Source: VXYL01 sp965199875
GTDB lineage: Bacteria; Pseudomonadota; Gammaproteobacteria; Pseudomonadales; Azotimanducaceae
Direction of reading: 5' to 3'
Length of the DNA: 64,000 nt
Assembly: GCA_965199875.1 (NCBI GenBank)
Contig: OZ241346.1
Location: forward strand, 3,410,001 to 3,474,000
The notes under the pieces: model-generated
What the model was told of the DNA's origin: nothing
Seen by the model: only the letters and a program-made list of their open reading frames with translations
The model's database searches: none
Shown here: positions 16,416-25,571 of the stretch, one piece after another
Position numbering within the stretch: the stretch's first letter is position 1
Layout: each line of letters starts with the position of its first letter
Translations under genes and position numbers: made by a program

Positions 16416-18542
16416 ATGGCAAGCGGTGGTCTTGTTCGTTGCTTCTGTTGCCTGCTCGCGGCGCTGGCCTGCGCGGGCGGCGACGCCGAGCCGGCGGATC
16501 GCGTCAGCGGGGCGGCGGTGCTGCTTGCCGCGCCGCCGGCGCTCGATGGCGACGTGGTTGGCGATCCGGCTTGGCGGGGCATGACGCCGTTCACCAACTT
16601 CAAGCAACTGCAGCCGGACAACGGCAAGCCCGCCACGCAGCGCACCGAGGCGTTCATTGGCTATACCGACGACGCCCTGTACGTCGGCGTCGTCTGCCAT
16701 GAGGACCCGTCGAAGATCGTCCTGTCGAACGACGGCTTCGCCTCGGACAGCTTCACTTTCGTGCTGGACACGTTTCGCAGCGAGCAGACCGCGCTGGTGT
16801 TCGGCACCAATCCGGTGGGCGCGGAGTACGACGGGCAGCTGGCCGCCTCGGGCAACTTTCCGGACTGGAACTGGAGCACGGTGTGGGAAGTCCGGGCGAA
16901 GATCAACGAACGCAGCTGGAGCGCCGAGTTCGAGATACCCTTCACCTCGCTGCGCTACGCCGGGTCCGAAGAACAGAGCTGGGGCGTGAACTTCGCCCGC
17001 GTCATCCGCCGCCACAACGAGATCGCCTACTGGTCGCCGGTGCCCAAGCAACTCAGCATGTACCGCCTGGACCTGGCGGGCGTCGTGCATGGCTTCCGGC
17101 CGCCGAAGCAGCGGCGCAATCTGAAGGTCACGCCCTACGCCCTTGGCGGCGTCGTACAGGCGCAGGGCGCTTCCACCGCGCGCGACGAAGAAGCCGGTTT
17201 CGACGTCAAGTACTCGCTGACGCCGAGCTTGACCTTGGACCTCACCTACAACACGGATTTCGCGCAGGTGGAGTCCGACACGCAGCAGGTGAACTTCGGC
17301 CGTTTCAGCCTGTTCTTTCCCGAGACCCGTCCTTTCTTCCTGGAGAACTCCGGCGCTTTCGATGCCGGAGCGGCGGAGGTGCTGCTGTTCCACAGCCGGC
17401 GCATCGGCATCGCCGACAACGGCGAACGGCTGCCCATCGACGGCGGCGCGAGGCTGTCCGGCAGGCTGGGCGCGGCCACCAGCATCGGCTTTCTGCACAT
17501 GCGCACCGCGGCCGCGCCCAACGCTTCCGAGAAAACCGACTTCACCGTGCTGCGCATGAGCCGGGATCTGCGCAACCGTTCGTCCATCGGCTTCATCGGC
17601 ACCCGTCGCGCCGCCGCGGACGATGCCCGAACCTACGGCGTGGACGGGCGCTGGGGCATTGGCGACTACGGCATGATCAGCGGCTACCTGGCGCGCACCG
17701 ACACGCCGGCGCAGGCGAAGGACAACCGGGCGTTTTCCATCTTCGGCAACTACGATTCGCCCACCTGGGCCTACAACGCCGGCTATTCGGAGGTGGGCGC
17801 CGGTTTCGATCCGGCCGTTGGATTCGTCGGCAGGCGCAACTTCCGCAAGTTCAACACCTTCGTCCAGTACACCCGGCAGATGGAAGGCAAGTGGGGGATG
17901 AGCGAGTGGAAGCCGCACGGCAACTACCAGGGCTACTGGGACTTCGACGGCTTTCTGGAAAGCGCCTTTCTGCACATCGACAGCTGGTTCGTCTGGCGCA
18001 GCGGCGCGGACCTCTGGACGGCCTTCGATCACGTCCGGGAGGGCGTCAAGCAGCCGTTCGACATCGCCGGCGCCACGGTTCCCGCCGGCGAGTACGCGAA
18101 TCCGCAGGTCAACGTCGGCGTCAACTCGCCGGCGGGCAAGCCGTGGCGCATCGGCTTCTTCACCAACGTCGGCGGCTACTACAACGGCGACCGCATCTCG
18201 GCAAGCCCGTTCATCAGCTACCGCAAGGACGAATCGCTTTCTGCTGCGTTCTCCTGGGGCTTCAACCGCATCGACCTGCCGAGCGCCGAGAACGCCTTCG
18301 ACGTCAACCTGGTGCAGGCGCGGCTGGGGTACTCCTTCACGCCGAAGATGGGCGTGCAGACCCTGCTGCAGTACAACGACGCCAACCACCTGCTGGCCGC
18401 CAACGTGCGCTTCTCGTGGCTGCGCTCGGCCAGCTCCGGGCTGTATCTGGTGTACAACGAAGTGGACGACCGCAGCGCCATGCCGCTGCGTTCGAGGCGC
18501 GAGATCGTGTTGAAATACAGCCACATCTTCGACGTGCTGTGA
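16416..18542 (+). CDS. DUF5916 outer-membrane protein with CBM9-like N-terminal domain
   Basis: 708 residues from the ATG at 16416; an upstream TTG at 16386 would extend it by 10. An N-terminal hydrophobic export signal (CFCCLLAALACAGG) precedes a carbohydrate-binding-module-9-like sandwich (APPALDGDVVGDPAWRG to AEFEIPFTSLRY, about 35-200). The rest is DUF5916: alternating strands with motifs such as TYNTDFAQVESDTQQVN and LFFPETRPFFLENSGAF, ending in a Phe-rich beta-barrel pattern. The family is thought to be outer-membrane associated; substrate unknown. The cysteines at the signal end could make it a lipoprotein. It precedes the LLM operon by 17 bp and may be co-transcribed with it. Confidence 0.8.
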   Translation: MASGGLVRCFCCLLAALACAGGDAEPADRVSGAAVLLAAPPALDGDVVGDPAWRGMTPFTNFKQLQPDNGKPATQRTEAFIGYTDDALYVGVVCHEDPSKIVLSNDGFASDSFTFVLDTFRSEQTALVFGTNPVGAEYDGQLAASGNFPDWNWSTVWEVRAKINERSWSAEFEIPFTSLRYAGSEEQSWGVNFARVIRRHNEIAYWSPVPKQLSMYRLDLAGVVHGFRPPKQRRNLKVTPYALGGVVQAQGASTARDEEAGFDVKYSLTPSLTLDLTYNTDFAQVESDTQQVNFGRFSLFFPETRPFFLENSGAFDAGAAEVLLFHSRRIGIADNGERLPIDGGARLSGRLGAATSIGFLHMRTAAAPNASEKTDFTVLRMSRDLRNRSSIGFIGTRRAAADDARTYGVDGRWGIGDYGMISGYLARTDTPAQAKDNRAFSIFGNYDSPTWAYNAGYSEVGAGFDPAVGFVGRRNFRKFNTFVQYTRQMEGKWGMSEWKPHGNYQGYWDFDGFLESAFLHIDSWFVWRSGADLWTAFDHVREGVKQPFDIAGATVPAGEYANPQVNVGVNSPAGKPWRIGFFTNVGGYYNGDRISASPFISYRKDESLSAAFSWGFNRIDLPSAENAFDVNLVQARLGYSFTPKMGVQTLLQYNDANHLLAANVRFSWLRSASSGLYLVYNEVDDRSAMPLRSRREIVLKYSHIFDVL

Positions 18543-18559
18543 GCGGTTTGGAAGGAGCA

Positions 18560-19567
18560 ATGGGCATCGACAAGCGCATCGCGGTCACGCTGCCCATGGG
18601 GCCGGACATCTCGGACTCGGTGGCGCTGGTGAAGTGGGCCGAAGCGAACGGCATCGACGACGTGTGGTTCAGCGACGCGATGGCGCCGGACAGCTTGACG
18701 CTGGCGGCGGTGGTGGCGCCCCACACCCGGCGGATGCGCGTTGGCGTTGCCGTCACGCCGGTGTACACGCGCACGCCGGCGGTGCTTGCCGCCACGGCCA
18801 ACGTGCTGGGGCAGCTGCTGCCGGGCCGCTTCGTGCTGGGGCTCGGTTCGTCCAGCCAGGCCATCATGGAACGCTTCAACGGCATCAAGCTGGAAAAGCC
18901 GCTCACCCGGGTGAAGGAAACCGCCATCATGGTGCGTTCCATGCTGGCTGGCGAGAAGTCCGGCTTCGCCCTGGACACGCTGGCGAGCCACGGCTATCGG
19001 CAAGAGCCCTCGAACCCGCCGCCGCCCATCTATCTGGCGGCGCTGCGCCCGAAGATGATCGAGATGGCCGCCGAAGTGGGCGACGGAGTGGTGTTCAATC
19101 TGTGGCCACGGCAGGCGCTGGCGAAGATGATGGAGCATGTGGCGATCGGCGCCGAACGCGCTGGCAAGCGCGCCGAAGATGTCGAGATCGTCAACCGCTC
19201 CTTCGTGATGGTCACCGACGACGTAGAGGCCGGACGCGAACAGTTCCGCAGCTACTACACGCCCTACTACGCCAACCCGGTGTACAACCGGTTTCTGAAG
19301 TGGGCCGGCTTCGAGGACGAAGCGGAAGGGGTGGCGGCCGGCTGGGCGGCGCGGGATCGGAATCTTTCCACGAGCTCGATCACCGACGAGCTCGTCGATT
19401 CGGTAGCCATCATTGGCAGCGCCGAGGAAGTGCATGCGCGGGTGCGCGAGCAGACCGCCGCCGGCATCGACACCACCATCGTCTCGCCCATCGGCCAGAT
19501 TCCGTTGCCGGACGCCATGCCGACGTTCGAGGCGTTCGCCGGCGACGCCTTCGGTTTCGACGGGTGA
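18560..19567 (+). CDS. LLM-class (luciferase-like, F420/FMN-type) oxidoreductase
   Basis: 335 residues, start ATG after GGAAGGAG. It has the bacterial luciferase-like TIM barrel: VKWAEANGIDDVWFSDAM at the start, then RFVLGLGSSSQAIMERFNG and a PPIYLAALRPKMIEMAAEVGDG motif typical of F420-dependent family members. Such enzymes use F420 or FMN to reduce or oxygenate small molecules; the substrate cannot be read from sequence. It is followed 69 bp later by a second LLM protein and a VOC protein in the same direction, suggesting a small catabolic or detoxification operon. Confidence 0.85.
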   Translation: MGIDKRIAVTLPMGPDISDSVALVKWAEANGIDDVWFSDAMAPDSLTLAAVVAPHTRRMRVGVAVTPVYTRTPAVLAATANVLGQLLPGRFVLGLGSSSQAIMERFNGIKLEKPLTRVKETAIMVRSMLAGEKSGFALDTLASHGYRQEPSNPPPPIYLAALRPKMIEMAAEVGDGVVFNLWPRQALAKMMEHVAIGAERAGKRAEDVEIVNRSFVMVTDDVEAGREQFRSYYTPYYANPVYNRFLKWAGFEDEAEGVAAGWAARDRNLSTSSITDELVDSVAIIGSAEEVHARVREQTAAGIDTTIVSPIGQIPLPDAMPTFEAFAGDAFGFDG

Positions 19568-19636
19568 GACGCAAACGCCGCAGCGCTACAGGCAAAGGCA
19601 GCGCCACAGGCAAAGAAAGGAGAAACAGGAGAAACC

Positions 19637-20659
19637 ATGAAAGTTGACGGTGGCATCGGCTGGGACCTCGCCAAGGCAGGCATCCAGGCCAAGGAGCTCG
19701 AGGAGATGGGCTTCAGCGGCGCGCAAACCGCGGAGACGGCGCACGACCCGTTCCTGCCGCTGGCATTCGCCGCCCAAGAGACCCAGCGCATGGACTTGAT
19801 CACCGGCATCGCCGTTGCCTTCGCGCGCACGCCCATGCTGCTGGCGCAGCTGGGCCACGATCTGAACGCCGCCGCCGAGGGGCGCTTCGTGCTCGGCCTC
19901 GGCTCGCAGATCCGCGCCCACATCACCAAGCGCTTCAGCATGCCGTGGTCTTCTCCGGCGGCGCGGATGCGCGAGTTCATCCTCGCCATGCGCGCCATCT
20001 GGGCCGCCTGGCACCAGGGCGAGCGGCTGCAGTTCACCGGCAAGTTCTACAGCCACACGCTGATGACGCCGTTCTTCACGCCGACGAACACCGAACACGG
20101 CGCGCCGAGGGTGTTTCTGGCCGCGGTGGGGCCGCTGATGACCGAAGTGGCCGGCGAAGTGGCGGACGGCATCATCGTGCATGCCTTCACGACGGAGAAG
20201 TACCTGCGCGAAACCACGCTGCCGGCGCTCGAGCGCGGTTTCGCCAAGGCGCGCGCCAAGGGCGCCGCCAAGTCGTTCGACAACTTCGAGATCTCCTATC
20301 CATGCTTCGTGGTCACCGGCCGCGACGACCAGGAGCTCGGCGCGGCCAGGACGGCCACCTGCCGCCAGATCGCCTTCTACGGTTCCACCCCGGCCTACAA
20401 GCCGGTGCTCGACAGCATCGGCGCCGGCGACTTGCAGCCGAAGCTGAACGCCATGTCCAAGCAAGGCCGCTGGGCGGAAATGGGCGAACTGGTCGACGAC
20501 GAAATGATGCGCCAGTTCGCCGTGGTCGCCGAGCCGGAGCGCATCGCCGAACAGATCAAGTCTCGCTTCGGCGACGTCGTCCACCGCACCTCGGCCGCCT
20601 ACGGGCAGCTGCCGAAGGACGACCGGGCGCGCATCGTGCAGCAGCTGACCGCCGCGTGA
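19637..20659 (+). CDS. LLM-class oxidoreductase, TIGR03617-like
   Basis: 340 residues, start ATG behind AAAGGAGAAACAGGAG. Motifs of the LLM family are RFVLGLGSQIRAHITKRF and PRVFLAAVGPLMTEVAGEVADG. The N-terminus (DLAKAGIQAKELEEMGFSG) and the internal HQGERLQFTGKFYSHTLMTP resemble the F420-dependent subfamily TIGR03617. It is a diverged paralogue of the preceding gene. Its TGA overlaps the GTG start of the VOC gene (GTGA), so the two are translationally coupled and likely act in one pathway. Confidence 0.85.
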   Translation: MKVDGGIGWDLAKAGIQAKELEEMGFSGAQTAETAHDPFLPLAFAAQETQRMDLITGIAVAFARTPMLLAQLGHDLNAAAEGRFVLGLGSQIRAHITKRFSMPWSSPAARMREFILAMRAIWAAWHQGERLQFTGKFYSHTLMTPFFTPTNTEHGAPRVFLAAVGPLMTEVAGEVADGIIVHAFTTEKYLRETTLPALERGFAKARAKGAAKSFDNFEISYPCFVVTGRDDQELGAARTATCRQIAFYGSTPAYKPVLDSIGAGDLQPKLNAMSKQGRWAEMGELVDDEMMRQFAVVAEPERIAEQIKSRFGDVVHRTSAAYGQLPKDDRARIVQQLTAA

Positions 20660-21030
20660 GGCTGCATCAGGTCGCCGTGGGCGTTGCCGATCTGAACGCC
20701 ACGGAGGCGTTCTACCGCGACGTGGTGGGCGCCCGTTTCGTGGCCCGCTTCGATCCGCCCGGGCTGCTGTTCTTCGACTTCGACGGCGTGCGGGTGTTGT
20801 TCGAGCAAAGCGACAGCGCGGGGCGCGCGTCCATTCTGTACCTGTGGACGGACGACATCGACGCCGCTGTGGCGAGGCTGAAAGCCAAGGGCGCGGCCTT
20901 CGACTCGGACCCGCAGCCGATACACGAGGACGAAGACGGCACCTTCGGGCCAGCCGGCGAAACCGAGTGGATGGCCTTCTTCAAGGACCCCAGCGGCAAC
21001 ACCTTGGCCTTGGCCACCCGCCGCCGCTAG
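20656..21030 (+). CDS. VOC-family (glyoxalase/dioxygenase-fold) protein
   Basis: 124 residues from a GTG overlapping the preceding stop. Two beta-alpha-beta-beta-beta modules are visible: HQVAVGVADLNATEAFYRDV with metal-position His at residue 4, and WTDDIDAAVARLKAKG with ETEWMAFFKDPSGNTLAL at the end. A Glu at the second-module metal site (EWM or nearby) is plausible. VOC proteins include glyoxalases, epimerases and ring-cleaving dioxygenases; this one is too generic to assign. Its stop overlaps that of the convergent efflux pump gene by 4 bp. Confidence 0.8.
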   Translation: MRLHQVAVGVADLNATEAFYRDVVGARFVARFDPPGLLFFDFDGVRVLFEQSDSAGRASILYLWTDDIDAAVARLKAKGAAFDSDPQPIHEDEDGTFGPAGETEWMAFFKDPSGNTLALATRRR

Positions 21031-24000
21031 CCCGACGAATCGCGCAGCCGCCACTGCTGCCACAGCAGGAACAGCGCCGGAACCAGCGCCAGCGCCACCG
21101 CTGCGGCGCCGACGATGCCGCCGAACATGGGCGCGGCGATGCGCTGCATCACCTCGGCGCCGGTGCCTTCGCCGAGCATGATGGGCAGCAGGCCCGCGAC
21201 CAGCGTCGCCGCGGTCATGGCGATGGGGCGGATGCGCTGGCCGGCGCCTTCCATCACCGCCTCGCGCACGTCCTCGGCGGTTGGCGTTCGGCCTTCCCGC
21301 TCGGCCTGCCGCAGCCGCCGCTGCATGGCCAGGTTCAAGTAGGCGACCATGACGACGCCGAGCTCCACGGCGACTCCGGCCAGGGCGATGAAGCCGACGC
21401 CCACCGCGACGGAAAGCTGGTAGTCGAGGAAGTACAGCGTCCAGACGCCGCCGACCAGCGCCAGCGGCAGCGTGCCGAGGACGATGGCCACCGAGACGTG
21501 GTGGCGCAGCGCGAGGTGCAGCAGCAGCACGATGACCACCAGCGTCACCGGCGCCACCACGGCCAGCCGCTGCTGGGCGCGCACGAGGTACTCGTACTGG
21601 CCGCTCCAGCGCACCGCGTAGCCGGCCGGCAGTTCGACGCCGCCCACCGCCTGCTTGGCGCGGGCGACGTAGCCGCCGAGATCCGCGCCGTCGATGTCGA
21701 TGTAGATCCAGCCGCTGGGGCGCCCGTTCTCGCTCTTGATCATCGGCGCTCCTTCGGCCACGCGCACCTCCGCCACGTCGGAGAGGGCGATGCGCGCGCC
21801 GTCGGGCGTGACGACGGGCAGCAGCTTCAGCCGCTCGACGGAATCGCGTACGCGCTGCGGGTAGCGAAGATTCACCGGATAGCGCTCCAGCCCCTCCACG
21901 GTGTGCGTCACGTCCATGCCGCCGACGGCGGTGCGCACGATGTCCTGCACGTCGGCGATGTTCAGGCCGTAGCGAGCCGCCCGGCGCCGGTCGATGTCCA
22001 CCTCGACGTAGCGCCCGCTGGCCACGCGCTCGACATGCACGGACGCGGTGCCGGGCAGTTCGCGGAGAACTTCCGCCATGTCTTCGCCGAGGCGCTCGAT
22101 CACTTCGAGGTCGGCGCCGGTCACCTTGATGCCCACCGGAGTCTTGATGCCCGTCGCCAGCATGTCGATGCGCGTCTTGATGGGCATGGTCCAGCTGTTG
22201 GAGAGGCCCGGCACGCGCACGCGCCGATCCAGCTCGCTGCGGATGTCGTCCACGGTCACGCCGGCGCGCCACTCGTCCCTGGGCTTCAGCTGGATGGTCG
22301 TCTCGATCATCGTCAGCGGCGCCGGATCGGTGGCCGTTTCGGCGCGCCCGATCTTGCCGAACACGCGCTGCACCTCGGGCACGGTGCGGATGAGCCGGTC
22401 GGTTTGCTGCAAGAGTTCCCGCGCCTTGTCGATGGAGATGCCCGGATAGGTCGTCGGCATGTACATCAGGTCGCCTTCGTCGAGCGGCGGCATGAACTCG
22501 GTGCCCAGCCGCGCGCTTGGCCACAGGCCGGCGACGAGCAGCGCGCCAGCGCCGACCAGCACCCAGCGCGGATGGCGCAGGAGCAGGGCCAGGATGGGCC
22601 GATAGGCGGCGACCAGAGACTTCTCGACGCGGTTCTCGGCAACCAGGCGGCCGCGAATGCAGTAGCCCATCAGCACCGGCACCAAGGTGACGGCGAGGAT
22701 CGCCGCCGCGGCCATGGCGTAGGTCTTGGTGAAGGCCAGGGGCGCGAACAGGCGGCCTTCCTGGGCCTCCAGGGCGAATACCGGCAGAAAGCTCAAGGTG
22801 ACGATGAGCAGCGAATAGAAGATCGGCGCGCCCACTTCGGCCGCGGCCTCCGCCAGCAGCCGCCAGCGCGCTTCGCCGGTGGCGTTCGGTTCGCCGTGCA
22901 GACGCCGATGGGCGTTCTCGACCATAACGATGGCGCCGTCCACCATCGCGCCGATGGCAATGGCGATGCCGCCCAAGGACATGATGTTGGCGTTGATGCC
23001 CTGCAAGCCCATGACGACGAAGGCGGCAAGGATGGCCACCGGCAGGCTCAGCACCACCACCAGCGACGAACGCAGGTGCAGGAGGAAGACGGCGCACACC
23101 AGCGCCACCACGGCGAACTCTTCGATCAGCGTGTCGCGCAGCGTCGCCACGGCGCGCTGGATGAGCGCCGAGCGGTCGTAGACGGTGACGATGTCGACGC
23201 CGTCGGGCAGCGCGGCGGCGAGTTCCGTCAACCGCTGCTTGACGCCGGCGATGGTGGCCAGGGCGTTCTCGCCGCTGCGCATGACGACGATGCCGCCAAC
23301 CACTTCGCCTTCGCCGTCGAGGTCCGCGACGCCGCGCCGCATCTGCGGCCCGGTGCGCAGCTGCGCGACGTCCGACAGCGCGATGGGCACGCCGCCCTCG
23401 CGCACGCCAAGCGGCACCGCTGCCAAGTCCTCCATGCTGCCCAGGTAGCCGGTGGCGCGCACCATGTATTCGGCCTCGGCCATCTCGATCACCGAGGCGC
23501 CGGCTTCCTGGTTGCCGCGTTCGATGGCGCGGCGGACGTCCGCCAGCGTCAGGGCGAAGGCGCTCAGCCGGTCCGGGTCCACCACCACCTGGTACTGGCG
23601 CACCATGCCGCCCACCGTGGCGACTTCGGCAACGCCGGGCACGGTTTGCAGCTCGTAGCGCAGAAACCAGTCCTGAATCGAACGCAGCTGCGCGAGGTCG
23701 TGCGCCCCGGAGCGGTCCACGAGGGCGTATTCGAATACCCAGCCGACGCCGCTGGCGTCCGGGCCCAACGTCGGCTGCACCTTGCTCGGCAGCCGCGACG
23801 CCACCTGGTTGAGGTACTCCAGCACCCGCGAGCGCGCCCAGTAGAGGTCCGTGTCGTCGTCGAACAGCACGTAGACGAAGGAGTCGCCGAAGAAGGAATA
23901 GCCGCGCACGGCGGTGGCGCCGGGCACCGACAGCATGGCGGTGGCGATGGGATAGGTGACCTGGTCTTCCACCACCCGGGGCGCCTGGCCGGGGTGGGCG

Positions 24001-24152
24001 GTCTTGACGATCACCTGCACGTCGGAGAGGTCCGGCAAGGCGTCCACCGGCGTTGCCAGCATCGAGCGAACGCCCCAGACGACCAGCAAGGCGGTGGCGA
24101 ACAGCACCAGCAGGCGGTGGTCGATGGCCCAGCCGACGACTCGCGCGATCAC
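21027..24152 (-). CDS. cusA: Heavy-metal RND efflux pump, CusA/CzcA family
   Basis: 1041 residues, GTG start. It has an N-terminal membrane helix (LLVLFATALLVVWGV), the HME-RND TPVDALPDLSDVQVIV motif, two periplasmic loops, and the central membrane block with GAMVDGAIVMVENAH whose Asp belongs to the proton relay. The C-terminal block contains IRPIAMTAATLVAGLLPIM, conserved in CusA/CzcA. It exports monovalent or divalent metal cations from the periplasm or cytoplasm via a tripartite complex. It is third in an operon after the TolC-like and CusB-like genes, separated from the latter by 216 bp. Confidence 0.92.
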   Translation of the reverse strand: MIARVVGWAIDHRLLVLFATALLVVWGVRSMLATPVDALPDLSDVQVIVKTAHPGQAPRVVEDQVTYPIATAMLSVPGATAVRGYSFFGDSFVYVLFDDDTDLYWARSRVLEYLNQVASRLPSKVQPTLGPDASGVGWVFEYALVDRSGAHDLAQLRSIQDWFLRYELQTVPGVAEVATVGGMVRQYQVVVDPDRLSAFALTLADVRRAIERGNQEAGASVIEMAEAEYMVRATGYLGSMEDLAAVPLGVREGGVPIALSDVAQLRTGPQMRRGVADLDGEGEVVGGIVVMRSGENALATIAGVKQRLTELAAALPDGVDIVTVYDRSALIQRAVATLRDTLIEEFAVVALVCAVFLLHLRSSLVVVLSLPVAILAAFVVMGLQGINANIMSLGGIAIAIGAMVDGAIVMVENAHRRLHGEPNATGEARWRLLAEAAAEVGAPIFYSLLIVTLSFLPVFALEAQEGRLFAPLAFTKTYAMAAAAILAVTLVPVLMGYCIRGRLVAENRVEKSLVAAYRPILALLLRHPRWVLVGAGALLVAGLWPSARLGTEFMPPLDEGDLMYMPTTYPGISIDKARELLQQTDRLIRTVPEVQRVFGKIGRAETATDPAPLTMIETTIQLKPRDEWRAGVTVDDIRSELDRRVRVPGLSNSWTMPIKTRIDMLATGIKTPVGIKVTGADLEVIERLGEDMAEVLRELPGTASVHVERVASGRYVEVDIDRRRAARYGLNIADVQDIVRTAVGGMDVTHTVEGLERYPVNLRYPQRVRDSVERLKLLPVVTPDGARIALSDVAEVRVAEGAPMIKSENGRPSGWIYIDIDGADLGGYVARAKQAVGGVELPAGYAVRWSGQYEYLVRAQQRLAVVAPVTLVVIVLLLHLALRHHVSVAIVLGTLPLALVGGVWTLYFLDYQLSVAVGVGFIALAGVAVELGVVMVAYLNLAMQRRLRQAEREGRTPTAEDVREAVMEGAGQRIRPIAMTAATLVAGLLPIMLGEGTGAEVMQRIAAPMFGGIVGAAAVALALVPALFLLWQQWRLRDSSG

Positions 24153-24368
24153 CGCAGTTCCATGTGCATCTCGCTTCGACCCGCTCGCTGCGCTCTAGGT
24201 CGACGACTAGCGGTTCGATTCCGAATTGACGTGGCAAAATGGCGTGTTGCTTCTGTCATCGCCTCGGCACGCGCAACTTGAGGATGTGCCGCCCCGCAAG
24301 GGCACCGATGTCCAGGCCTGCGACGAAACCCGTCCCACTGGAACGCACGTCATTTTGGAAGCGGCACA
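24153..24368. other. Spacer inside the metal-efflux operon containing an inverted-repeat element
   Basis: 216 bp with no convincing gene. Two 12-bp arms, CAAAATGGCGTG at 24235-24246 and CACGTCATTTTG at 24346-24357, are inverted copies (11 of 12 pairing) enclosing about 100 bp with further small self-complementary pieces. It could be a MITE-like insertion or a structured mRNA segment that sets the ratio of pump to adaptor. No transposase or target duplication was recognised. Confidence 0.4.
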
Positions 24369-25571
24369 CTAGCTGCGGTCGTCTTCGAGGCGCGCCAGGG
24401 CAGTCGCCTGGTTGGACTCCGAATCGATGAGGAACTGCCCGGAGACGACCACCATCTGCCCGGCCTCCAGCCCTTCGCGCACGGCTACCCGGTCGCCGGC
24501 CTCCATGCCGGCGACGACGCGAACGGATCGAAACCGACCGTTGCCGAGATCGACCACCACGCGGTTGAAGTCGCCGCCGAGAATCAAAGCCTGGCGGGGA
24601 ATATGCACCACCGGCGCGGCGTCGTCGCCAAGCAGCGTCACGCGAGCGAACATGTTGGGGCGCAGCGCCCGTACCGGATTGGCGAACGCGATGCGCGCCT
24701 TCAGGGTGCGCGTCCGCGGGTCGAGTTCAGGATGGACGTAGTCGACGACGCCTTCCCACCGTTCGCCGGGCCGATGCTCCAGGCGCACTTCGGCGCGTTG
24801 GCCGGGCTTCACCCAGGCGGCCTGCCGCTCGAACACTTCCGCCTGCACCCAGACGCGGTTCAGGTCGGCAATGGAGAGCACGTGGGTGGCGGGGGTGACG
24901 TGGTAGCCCTCGCGCACGCCGAGATGCGTCGCCACGCCGTCGACGGCTGCCGGAACGCGCACCAGGCGACGCGGCTGGCCGGTTCTGGAGAGCTCGGCGA
25001 CTTCCGCCGCCGGCATGCCGAGGGCGGCAAGACGTTCTTCGGACGCCGCCTGCAACTCGCGATTGCCCTGCGCCTTGGCGGCGAGGTATTCGCGCTGCGC
25101 GTTCACCAGCGTCGGCGAGTAGAGCTCGAACAGCGTCTGCCCCTTGGCCACCGGGTCGCCGGCAGCCTGCACGCTCAAGGACTCGATCCAGCCTTCCACC
25201 CGGGTGTGGACGTGCTGCATCGTGTCTTCGTCGTACTCGACGTAACCGACGGTCTCGATGCGCCGTTGCAGCGCGCCGCGTTCGGCGGCGACGGAACGGA
25301 CGCCGAGGTTGTGTACCACGGAAGGGTCGATGACCACCACGTCGTCGTCCTCGGCCGGCGTCTCGTCGGCGTATACCGGCACCAGATCCATGCCCATCGG
25401 CGATTTGCCGGGCTTGTCGCGCCGGTAGTTCCTGTCCATCGGCGCCACCCAGTACAGCACCTTGCGCTCCGCTTCGGCCGGTTCCGGCGAGGCGCCGAGC
25501 CAGTGCGTGGTGGCGATCCCGGCCGCGAAGGCCGCGGCTACGAGGATCGCCGGAATCGCCAGCCTACGCAT
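24369..25571 (-). CDS. cusB: CusB-like periplasmic adaptor (membrane fusion protein) with heavy-metal-binding domain
   Basis: 400 residues from the ATG at 25571, which overlaps the end of the TolC-like gene by 8 bp. An N-terminal membrane anchor (LAIPAILVAAAFAAGI) is followed by a heavy-metal-binding motif YWVAPMDRNYRRDKPGKSPM (CPM-x-P-type domain lacking the Cys), then lipoyl-like, alpha-hairpin and beta-barrel domains (LSVQAAGDPVAKGQTLFEL, VWVQAEVFERQAAWVKPGQ). It bridges the RND pump and the outer-membrane channel. Gene order TolC-CusB-CusA is typical of silver/copper efflux operons; the metal is not proven. Confidence 0.9.
   Translation of the reverse strand: MRRLAIPAILVAAAFAAGIATTHWLGASPEPAEAERKVLYWVAPMDRNYRRDKPGKSPMGMDLVPVYADETPAEDDDVVVIDPSVVHNLGVRSVAAERGALQRRIETVGYVEYDEDTMQHVHTRVEGWIESLSVQAAGDPVAKGQTLFELYSPTLVNAQREYLAAKAQGNRELQAASEERLAALGMPAAEVAELSRTGQPRRLVRVPAAVDGVATHLGVREGYHVTPATHVLSIADLNRVWVQAEVFERQAAWVKPGQRAEVRLEHRPGERWEGVVDYVHPELDPRTRTLKARIAFANPVRALRPNMFARVTLLGDDAAPVVHIPRQALILGGDFNRVVVDLGNGRFRSVRVVAGMEAGDRVAVREGLEAGQMVVVSGQFLIDSESNQATALARLEDDRS

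Noticed and set aside
24239..24430. 63-codon plus-strand frame in the efflux operon spacer (possible CusF-like metallochaperone)
   Set aside because: No signal peptide or metal motif and antisense to the operon; composition is that of noncoding DNA.
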